Source: Lingula anatina (lineage: Eukaryota > Brachiopoda > Lingulata > Lingulida > Lingulidae). From it: a DNA stretch of 52,226 bases. Position numbers and translations under genes: made by a program. Positions within the stretch are counted from its first letter, which is position 1, and each line of letters begins with the position of its first letter. The notes under the pieces were generated by a model. The model made no database searches and was not told the DNA's origin. It worked only from the letters and a program-made list of their open reading frames with translations. Shown piece after piece: positions 26,301 to 35,391 of the stretch. The stretch covers positions 315,257 to 367,482 of the forward strand of contig NW_019775858.1 of the NCBI RefSeq assembly GCF_001039355.2, given 5' to 3'.

Positions 26301-29300
26301 TCCGTAATTTTGGAGACCACGCAGTTGGGTTCTTTAACTATGACCATGTGGTAACCAGCACCTGCAGCCAAAAGATGCACAAATTACATTTTTAGAAAGA
26401 TAATTAACCAAAATAAATCAGTCAAAATAAATATGCTAAGCGTGTTTAATTAATCTTTGAGAATATTTCAAAAATATAATTGATGAGAATATTTTGTTGT
26501 TTACAGAAATGGTTATAAAAAAAACTTCAGCTTTATGCTTTTCCACATGTTTCATTACCCTCAACTTCTCAAGTCTGAGACTGATGATAACAAGACACTA
26601 AAGAATGTTCTTTATTGCATTCAAGGTTCTGTAGCACACTCACCATACTTATTCTTCAGAAATAAAGATGACCCACAGCACTGTACCACACCATCTGCCA
26701 TGATAGCTATGCGATCTCCCAGGACATCTGCCTCGTCCATGAAATGGGTAGTGAGAAGGATGGTGCGTCCCTCTCGCTGCTGCTGCAGGATCTCCCAGGT
26801 GTGACGTCTGGCATCGGGATCCATTCCAGAGGTAGGCTCATCCAAAATAAGCACCTGTAATTGTTGTTTTTTCATAAAGAATTTTGTATTAGTCCATTGC
26901 TCTGATTCAGTATCAGTATAAATTTGATAACTGTCTATAAGGGTTCATCATTTCAATAAAGTCTGACAAAAAACTAACGTGTGCAGGTTCTTCAAATGTG
27001 ATTCATCTACAGGATAACATAAACACATTACAATTAACTTTCAAGCCACTCTGAACAGATATATGATGAAATAAGAAGTTTTTTCATGCCCTTACTTTAG
27101 ATCCTCCTATCAAAGCAATTCCCACAGAGAGCTTCCTTTTCATCCCCCCAGACAGTGTTTTAGACTGGGCGTGTCTCTTGGGAGAAAGGCCAAGTGTGTC
27201 CAGTATCCTAGTGATTTCCTCATTCATTTGGCTGACTGGGAAACCTTTGAGCTGTAAAGTAAATCAGACAAAACACAGACATTTAGATGCTTTTGATTGA
27301 ACTGCAACTGGAAAATATTCGGTGATTTGGAAGCAATTTTTTTGTATTTACACACCGGGTATATTTCCAATTCAAAAAAGTACCAATGAAAAAAGGCATC
27401 ATATTATCAAAATTTAACATATCAACAATGATAATTAAAATATTAATTCTTTAATCAATATTATCAGAGTGAGAAGTCAGGGGTATTTTTTCAGATTTTG
27501 TTAAGGGCATTTCAACATATAATCAAAACACACCTTGGCAAAGAACTCCAAGTGTTCCTCTACTGTTAGAGTATCAAACAGAACATCATGTTGAGGACAG
27601 AGGCCCAGGCTGCTGCGTACACTGCCTATGTCCTCTAGTATATCATAGCCATTCAACACTGCTGTACCACTGGTTGGGGGCAGGAAACCTGTAAGAAAGA
27701 CACTTTTTAGAATTTGTCACTTTTTTTATACAAACTATATAATTACAATATTTTCTTAGTTTTTACTACCAGTTTTCAAATCAAATCATTTCCTATCAAG
27801 AATGGACCCTTGCAGTAAGTGTTACTGGTACATTCCTTGAAAAATAGTTTTGTTACATTATTTTCCATGTTGGATGTATTACCAAACAAAAGAAGAAACG
27901 AACATATTCCCAGGAGGAAGGCCGATCTTCTTGTTCTACATGCTGAAACTATACTTCACTATAGATCATGCTAACCTGTGAGCATGGACATTGTAGTTGT
28001 CTTCCCAGCGCCATTATGCCCCAGCAGAGCTGTGATCTGACCTTCATACATATTCAATGAGGTGCCAGCCACGGCAACTTTTTTGTGAAATTCCTGTAAA
28101 AGATTCCTTTTAATATTAGTATTTAAATACAAGAAAAAAGTTGACAACATATGACCCATCATTTCAAATATTTAGCACCTGATAATCTAAAGCATAAACT
28201 TTTTTTTTTCAATTGCTAAACTAGCCAATGATATTTTGCATACTTGGCACAAGTCCTCTACTGTGACTTAGCAATACAAATACAAATTACTCATACCTCA
28301 AACACAATAAGTACTTACCTTTCTCAAGTTCATTATTCTTATCCCAGCATGCAATCCTGAAGGATCTTTCTCAAAATATTCGGAGTGGTTCTGAGCTCCT
28401 GTGGCATGTTTCATTAGTGGCGCACATTCCTCATCCTCCATAACATAGACCTTCTTCTGCTTGGTACCACACCAGAAGGATCTCTACATTAAAGTTAAAC
28501 ACAATCAATAAAAAGTCACTTAAAAGCTAAAGATTCCTGAATGTAATTTTGTAGCTTTGAGAGCTATGATGCAAAACAAGAAATTACCTTATCTATTTAT
28601 GCTCCTGTTGAAAATATTGGAAAATCTTCTTCACCCTTCTTTACTTTTCTATTAATTAACTGCTAAACAAAATTCCACAAGAAGATATATGCTTTGAAAA
28701 CTTACAGTGACAGGAAAATACCATGGCTGTGGTAGACCAAACTCTCCAGGGAAGACAGCTTCGATGTAAAAAGCCAGCAGCATGTAGAGGACAGAGTCAA
28801 CCAGAAGAACTACCAGGATATGTAGCATGGTGAAGTTATCATCCACAGACACACCCTGGGCTATGTTATACCACTGGACACCAGCACCTTTAATTGAACA
28901 AGTTGAAATTCAGAGTTGGCAGGTTGTCAAATATCCAAATTATATTTTAAAGAGACATATTCTACATTTGAAAATTGCATGAATGTGAGAGAAAAGACAT
29001 TAGATTCTTAGAAAAATCTGGTTTAGACTATTGGCAGATTTTAGCTAACTTATCTAAACTAAAATAATTATCAATGAATAACTCCTATAAGAGTCACTGA
29101 ATTTGTCCTTTCTCGATACTTACCAGCACCTTCAAACATTCCTATTAACTGCCCCCCAAATGACATGCCAACGTTGAAAATGAGACAGGATGCCACTTTC
29201 TCTGTCAGATTCATAGTGCCATACCGAGGTTGAATGAAACTGTATGGTACATAAGTGAGGAAAAATAGAATTCCTCCTGCAGCTGCAGCAGAGTTTGCTA

Positions 29301-32300
29301 AAAAGTAAAAGACACTTGTTTGAATAAATACCATAACAATTATATTTTTCAATTTTTTTTACAAGTGTTTAACCTTGTTAATCTGAAAAGGTGGTTCATC
29401 AAAGCCTTGTGTAGCTATTAATTTAACATTACAGGAGATGTTAGGATGAATGAAGAAGCCATGGCATGGCAAGAAATAAAATTCTACCTGATCAGTCAGG
29501 TAGTGATCACACATAATTGCTGTCACATTAGCTACCAGGATATTCTTTTCAATGGGTGATCAAAGCAGAAACAATTACCTGTGGATGGTAAGCACTTAAC
29601 TGATAGACAATAGGTGAGATAATTCACCTGGCCACAGGTGTTGTTTCACCAGATCAAAGACATAATAGTTCTCTTTTACTGATGAACATTCAGTCAACTG
29701 GAAAACTGCAGACTTTCAGAGGGCTTTTCATAAATCAATTTCTCAGGTGAATCCAGTGAAGCCATATATTTTGATGCATTACATAAACATCATTGTGAAT
29801 TTGCCTATATAAGTTGCAAAATTCACTCTCTGCTCATTACTTAAGAATTAAGTCTCACTGTGAAAAGACTAAAGTAGTACTTTTGCACATTTTCTCCAAT
29901 TTGCCAAAATGGAAGACCAGACCAGTATTCTTCAGATTGACAGCAACCAGTGGGAGAGGGACAGCTTTGAATCAGAAGAGCTTTCTGATGTTGACAGTTT
30001 CTCTCATGACAGCGTATTTTATGATGACGACCAAAAACTGGATCCTGACTACACTGAGGATCAACTGACTATCATGCATGCTAAATTTACCAAAGCTCTA
30101 CATCTAATACAAGTCCTGGAAAAACACATCCAGGATCTCAAGCAACGTTACTACAGAGCAACAATGAGCAGTAGACATGCATCTTGCTACAGCCTTCGTC
30201 AGAAGATCACCACTCTCTTTGGAGTGAAGCAGATGTACTATGAGTATGCACTCAGAGTGTCTGAAGAGGCTGAGGCACTACAGAGATCTCAGTACAACAT
30301 GTGTTTTCCACAGTAGGAACAATGTGTCCAACTTAAAACTAAAAGGCCTTTTTCAAGGCCACCATATCCTCTCAGAAAGGCAATACCATATATGTTGATA
30401 CAAGGGCATATTTGATTTATTATCAAACCATTTTTTTCTTCAATAATATGAATTTTCCTTAAATCATTAAATATCTTATTTGTTAGAGTAAAAATAAAAA
30501 ATATCAAACAGACAAACATGTCTGAAATGACAAGTCTGCAAACTTGATTACACATAAAAGAATATAAAATACTCTAATATTAGGCTTCGTTCACATGGAA
30601 AGTATATTTTCTAAAAATCTATTTTCTATTTGCGGTATATCTTGTGATCACGGTCTGTGCCCTGAATGTCCCACGGCGTAATTACTGGCAGCGAGAGCCA
30701 GATACTATAAGCCAGTAATTACGCCGGGGGATATTCAGGGCACAGACCGTGATCATAAGATACCGGGAATAGAAAATAGATTTTTAGAAAATATACTTTC
30801 CATGTGAACGAAGCCTAAGTACATTATATATATATATCTACACCAACCTTTTTTGAAAAGCACACTGACCAAGAAGCAAAAGGCAATGCTAGATATGGAA
30901 TACACAACCAAAAACACAAGTATAACAGATGGGTCGCTCTTCCCCACCACAGCTGTGCTATTTTCTCCCACTTTGATACAGAACAGTACTGTCATGATGG
31001 CCACATCAATGAGGAGGAAGAGGAAGTACTTGACAAACCAGGCTGCCCAGTGTAACCAGTTACCCATGCCCATCATTTTCATTGATTCCTAAGTAAAATG
31101 TACATGAAAATATACTTTTTAGAAATGATAATTAATATTTTAATCGCACTTTCTAAACAGGTGTAAAACAGTGTTAAATATAAGAAAGAGAAATGCTCGC
31201 TTCCTGAATTATTTTTCAATTGTGCTTACTATGTTACTTATAGGCATAAAACAATGACACATATAGCTATCTGCAATTTCGAACTGCAGGTTACTTTTTA
31301 TCTCCAAGAGAAAATCAGACAAAAATGTCCCAGCTTACTTTTAACCTCCTCTCTTTTTCATGGACAATGTCTTTGACAATTTGCAGGGCAGCAAAGACAA
31401 AGCTCATCATGAGTATCAATGGGAGCTGTTGCTGGATTATCAGAACAAAGTTGTCTTGTAAGTATGGTGGATAGGGAAAGCGTCTCAGAGACAGTTTAAT
31501 TTTGTCTTCTGGCACAAAGGAGGAGTTCAGCAGCTGGACTATAGCAACATCTATGGCATGCTGGAGTGGTAGAAATCCCTGCTGGTAATAACCTATAAGT
31601 GCCAAATGTGGTAACAATGTTAATAAGTTTGTGTGAAAATGTAACTCGGTCAGTAAAAAAATAACTTTATGGAAGTGAAAATGTCTTAAAATACTTAAGA
31701 GTTATAAGCTAAAAGAGATAAAAAGAAAGATAACTCCAAGTACAAAATTTGTATGCTTACAGTTTTGATAGTTTCCACTGGCATTTTGGTATTATCTTGT
31801 GTATCATACCTGGTTTTCCTCCATCTGAACTGTTAGCCTCCCTGGGTCCTATCTTTTGGAAAATTGAAAACTCAGACTCTGTTTTCCATTTTTCTGTGAC
31901 AAAACCATTCACTTTGATTGGAGAAGCAGTTCGGGGAGAGAAACTGAACCTCAAAGTGTAGGAGATATTGAATGGAACTGTTTTCTCATTAGTGAATGGA
32001 GATGTAAATACTATCCCAGCCATGAATTGACTTGTGAGATCTGTGGTGATATTGTTGAACATGACATGCTCTACCAGAGCCTCTTCACTGGCAAAGCCCT
32101 CAATTGAGCCTGAAAAAATTGGGAGAAAATAGTTATTAAAAAAATCTAAAAGTGATGCTTAATGCTATCTTATTGTAAAAATAGTAATAAGACACCAATT
32201 TGTAAAGTGACCTCAGTACTCTTCCCTCCTTTAAGTCACACATTTTTTTAGTATTTTCCCTTCTATATCTTTTTCATTTGAAAAAAAAAAATTCATCTGT

Positions 32301-32836
32301 GTATATATTACAATTTCACAAAAATAAATTAATAAATAAATATAAATTTAATAAAATAAAAAATGTACCTCATCTTTACTTACATAAAACTGAAAGAAAT
32401 AGTGGTTGTGAAATATTTCATGGTGTTAAAAAGATGTTACAAGAGAGAAAATCAGTAAGGTAAGGCATTTAGATTATTTCCAAATTTGTCAATCCAGCGT
32501 GGAATTGAAAGGTTACTTACTTTCACTTTGTCCTAGATACTGATAAGCCCTGGTAACAATCTCTGTAGTAATATTGTTTACTGGTGTGTAAGCAACTTTG
32601 GGAGGTGAACTTTTGAAGAAACTGAAAGTGACAGGGTCCAAACTGTTCACTTTGAATGAATCCCATGTTGTTGGATGATCTATATTAAAAGATTCTACCC
32701 TCATTCGAACCAGCACAAGAATAACAGCAAAGATGGCTGGGAGAAAGATCTCAAAGAATGTTACAACTGGTTTCCTCTTCTGCAAAACATAGTTCTTCCA
32801 CAGAAGGAGGCGAAACTTCTGGAAACCACTTGTCAT
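20371..32836 (-). CDS. ABCA3: ABCA3-type full-length ABC lipid transporter, complete
   Basis: Full ABC-A transporter (TM-NBD-TM-NBD). Vertebrate ABCA3 moves phospholipids into lamellar bodies and other endolysosomal membranes. Twenty exons: 32836-32521, 32109-31810, 31592-31339, 31088-30848, 29297-29124, 28887-28706, 28483-28319, 28093-27976, 27688-27534, 27251-27096, 26854-26644, 26361-26112, 25712-25591, 25441-24428, 24172-23927, 23557-23165, 22785-22673, 21901-21714, 21320-21150, 20848-20371. Total 5,247 nt, in frame: 1,748 residues (human ABCA3 has 1,704). The N-terminal TM1 is followed by a large lumenal loop. NBD1: Walker [11 protein letters not shown] (~570), signature [10 protein letters not shown] (~672), Walker [13 protein letters not shown] (~690). 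The second lumenal loop is in the 1-kb exon. NBD2: Walker [11 protein letters not shown] (~1435), signature [10 protein letters not shown] (~1533), Walker [13 protein letters not shown] (~1553). ABCA3 rather than ABCA1 is supported by [38 protein letters not shown] and [10 protein letters not shown]. Odd: a Cys-rich extreme C terminus. It hosts a nested opposite-strand gene between exons 4 and 5. Confidence 0.95.
29484..29750 (+). promoter_or_regulatory. Cluster of CAGGT/ACCTG palindromes upstream of the nested gene
   Basis: A perfect 8+4+8 palindrome (CTACCTGA-TCAG-TCAGGTAG) is at 29484-29503. AGGTGA at 29612-29617 is inverted against TCACCT at 29624-29629. CACCTG-GCCA-CAGGTG is at 29625-29640, AGGTGA at 29745-29750 and ACCTGTGG near 29577. 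CACCTG/CAGGTG is the E-box bound by some bHLH and by Snail/ZEB-type zinc-finger factors. It lies 65-350 bp 5' of the TATA box, so a proximal enhancer is plausible. It could also be repeat-derived. Confidence 0.4.
29806..29840 (+). promoter_or_regulatory. TATA box plus initiator for the nested gene
   Basis: TATATAAG lies at 29806-29813. The initiator-like TCATT has its A at 29836, 30 nt downstream of the first T of the TATA box, which is the usual TATA-to-start distance. The ORF starts 73 nt further on. Basis: seen motifs plus standard core-promoter spacing; no transcript evidence. Confidence 0.55.
29909..30316 (+). CDS. Intronless nested gene, 135-residue acidic/helical protein, not recognised
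   Basis: Single open frame inside the 1,550-bp ABCA3 intron between coding exons 4 and 5, on the opposite strand. The ATG has a good context (CCAAAATGG) and ends at TAG. Residues 1-55 are rich in Glu, Asp and Ser. Residues about 58-90 look like an amphipathic helix ([20 protein letters not shown]). A basic stretch follows ([13 protein letters not shown]), then an aromatic motif, QMYYEYALR, and a short tail. There is no signal peptide, membrane segment or catalytic motif. The frame is intact, with codon use and GC content above the flanking intron. A TATA box and initiator lie at suitable distances 5', and AATAAA lies 177 nt 3' of the stop, so it looks like a complete short transcription unit of about 680 nt. 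The composition resembles small intronless regulatory proteins, but I cannot name a family. A retrocopy is possible, although no poly(A) tail or parent gene is visible. Confidence 0.72.
   Translation: MEDQTSILQIDSNQWERDSFESEELSDVDSFSHDSVFYDDDQKLDPDYTEDQLTIMHAKFTKALHLIQVLEKHIQDLKQRYYRATMSSRHASCYSLRQKITTLFGVKQMYYEYALRVSEEAEALQRSQYNMCFPQ
30493..30498 (+). terminator. Poly(A) signal AATAAA of the nested gene
   Basis: Canonical hexamer 177 nt past the TAG of the nested ORF and 82 bp before the foldback element at 30580. Position and strand fit, but the surrounding sequence is AT-rich. Confidence 0.45.
30580..30818. mobile_element. Long foldback MITE, 239 bp
   Basis: Two arms of about 109 bp are inverted copies. 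The outer 50 bp (TTAGGCTTCGTTCACATGG...) is perfect and the inner part differs by a 2-nt indel and a few substitutions, around a loop of about 20 nt. If the ends are GGC/GCC the flanking duplication is TA; TTA/TAA symmetry prevents a unique call. It lies in the ABCA3 intron between coding exons 4 and 5, 23 nt from the exon 4 splice donor (30847-30842). Confidence 0.85.
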
Positions 32837-32863
32837 ATTTACTGTTGATCAACTGCTTGTGAC
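32837..32863 (-). other. ABCA3 5' UTR part of the first coding exon
   Basis: Directly 5' of the ATG the minus strand reads a pyrimidine-poor but usable acceptor, CATTTTAG, followed by GTCACAAGCAG and then the start codon. A non-coding first exon therefore probably lies upstream (higher coordinates). A strong donor, CGG|GTGAGT, occurs on the minus strand with its GT at 34964-34963 and is one candidate for that exon, close to the SPSB3 start. This is inference from splice signals only. Confidence 0.4.
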
Positions 32864-33027
32864 CTAAAATGAGGAATTTAAAAAAATCATTATCTAAGAG
32901 CATATATTCATTACCTTCATATGGGAAAATAGCAATAATTATTAGTAAATAATACAAAGAGGTTCATTGCATTTAAATTTGACCAATACTATCAGTAACA
33001 CTTTTGCACCCTATTGCACTAAACGTG

Positions 33028-33212
33028 GATCGATCTATCTCCAAGGTGATTCCTGCTAGATTGCAATCAACTTAAGCAGCTTAGGTGTCTATCGTACCTG
33101 CTGAAGCTGCCAGACTTCTAAGCTGCTTAAGCTGAAAGCAATTTAGCAAGAAACCCCATGGAGATGGATCAATCCTATTAGATCAATCAAGGTATGGGAA
33201 CCCAGTCTCAGA
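33028..33212. mobile_element. Foldback element, family A copy 2
   Basis: Shares GGATCGATCTATCTCCA at its left end and GGGAACCCAGTCT at its right with copy 1. Arms are inverted: TTGCAATCAACTTAAGCAGC pairs with GCTGCTTAAGCTGAAAGCAA. It lies in the ABCA3-SPSB3 intergenic or leader-intron sequence. No coding capacity. Confidence 0.6.
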
Positions 33213-34729
33213 TGTGAATAGCAATCAGGTGACAAATGACAGTTTACAAAAACACAATATGCTGCAGGACGTGTGAGCAAGATTCACTAAAATATTGACT
33301 ATAAGCCCCTCATAGCACACTCAACAAAGCTTGAGATCAGAGTAGTTTGATAATACAGAATGTCCTGCCCAGGTCATCATAAATCAATGACTATATAATC
33401 AGGTAAAAGTCTTTTCATGTTCTTTTGTTTAGTGTTGTGCCTTAACAGAATTTAAATGAAATAATGTGATTAGATTAGAAAGAATGTGATTAGAACAAAA
33501 TGTTTGTATAACCACTTCAGGTCAAAATCCAGACTGGTCTTACTTTATCATCAATGAGCACAAGGATGTAAAGTTCAATGGAATACACTTGCTGACATTA
33601 TATCACCTGATCATTTCAACATTATCAGTATCTCGTGCTCTTAATGCAAACAGAGTAGATATCAGTATTATGCATGTATGATTATAATCTTTACAGAGAG
33701 TAATATCATTTTTATATATATATAAAAAGAATGAAAAGTCAATCCACCTTATCCATGAAAACATAAATATGTGGACAAAAGAGAAAGCCATTCAACCTCC
33801 TCTTTGGATTTTCAAATATTGTGTGAAATCATGTTGGCTTGAAAATACCATGCAACACTCAGACACTACATTTACATCTAAATTTGTGTAAAAATGTTTT
33901 CAACCTTCACGATCTTTCAGTACTGCAGAACAGTTCATTTGAAACAGACTTATATAGTCCATGAGCTGTCTGGCCAGAAAATATTATAGAAATGAACATG
34001 CTGTTCCATTTTTCAGTGTAAAATATTGAGTGTTATAAACCCCAAATGTCACAAAGTAATTATTTTTGGATCTGTTAATTACATATTTCTTGTTATCATG
34101 TCAAGATTTGAACACGTGGACTGGAACTTTTTTCCTATCAATGCTGTGAGTTGGCCAGCCAATAGGGACAGTTAAATTGATGCATCAATCCTTTCTTGTG
34201 ACCTTGGTTTTTACAATTATACACAAACCAAAGGAAAGCTAGGAGAGCACTAGTAAGTACTGCTCAGAAGATGATGGAGTAAATTTTAAAAAGTCAAGAT
34301 CAAATTAGCCTTATTACCGGCACAGAGGTCTTCCTATTGCTTAGAAGGTAAATTATATTGTTCTGCAAGGACAAAGAGTTTATTTATGCTTTTTACTGAA
34401 GACTAATGAAAATTTGGCACAGTTAAAACAGTTAAGAGTTTAATATCTATTATTTTAGCCTTTGTAAAACAAAAAATTACACCTGCAATATTATGGAAAT
34501 GGTTTGAAACAATATCAAGGAATGCCTTGCAGACTAATTAAGATGTTAAGTGTGATTTCAATTAATATTACAACAGATGTTGAGATTCTTCAAAATGCAT
34601 ACCACAAAGATGTACCCGACATAAGTCCTGTGCCTCAGTTATCAGCCTTTTACGCTAGGTACTTGCTGTTTCAAGTAAAATTGTGAGGCCGAAAACTGAG
34701 GCAAATCAACAGTCCTGCAACTACTTAGT

Positions 34730-34925
34730 ACAGTGTACATGTACTAGTATATACGATCTACATGGACATGATGAATTACATGTACAGTACATACCCTACT
34801 AGCTATCTGTTAACTCAACTATCTGACAATCATACTGTTAGAGTTACTACTTATGCTAAAACGAAAGTTGTACAGTACTGTGCAGGCAATTTAATGTTAT
34901 ACAACTGTACACTACTGTACCTGAC
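34730..34925. repeat. Cluster of GTAC/GTACAG palindromes
   Basis: GTACATGTAC, ACATGTACAGTAC, TTGTACAGTACTG and CTGTACACTACTGTAC occur within about 200 bp between the two divergent genes. The purpose is unknown; decayed palindromic repeats or binding sites are possible. Confidence 0.4.
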
Positions 34926-35391
34926 ACTAATTGTTACCTGACACTCATAAAACTCTGGACTCACCCGCTATAAGTGATGAAAATCCGAACTTATGAATAT
35001 ATAATGGTTCCACAGGCTCATATTGTTCAGTTGACCTATAGGTTCATCTTTTTTCACTTGTGGTAATGAATAAGCTTGTGCAACGCTATTATCATGTGAC
35101 AATGCCACAGCACAGCTTTGAGTCGCTTAATGACAAAAAATTGTGCACCTATAAAGACATATTTCTATACACATTTCCTCCCATAATATATTAAACAACT
35201 AGATAATTACAGTAAAGTTTGTGATAAAAACAAATTAGCCTTTCTGGTTTTGTCTTTTAATTTTTTATTTTAATGTTGTAAGCGGCTCACATACCGGAAA
35301 TAGGATAAACATTTACAGTCTAATGGCACGAGAGGAAAACATTGTTACAATGGTCATAATAACTAATTTGCCCACCCCAATTTGATGTAAA

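Larger units (their letters stand above)
32864..35391. other. Divergent ABCA3-SPSB3 intergenic region
   Basis: Head-to-head genes, so both promoters and the ABCA3 leader intron must be here. It holds foldback copy 2, a cluster of GTAC-containing palindromes about 34.73-34.93 kb and a minus-strand donor (34964). No further coding sequence is supported. I see no TATA box that can be tied to either start. Confidence 0.6.
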
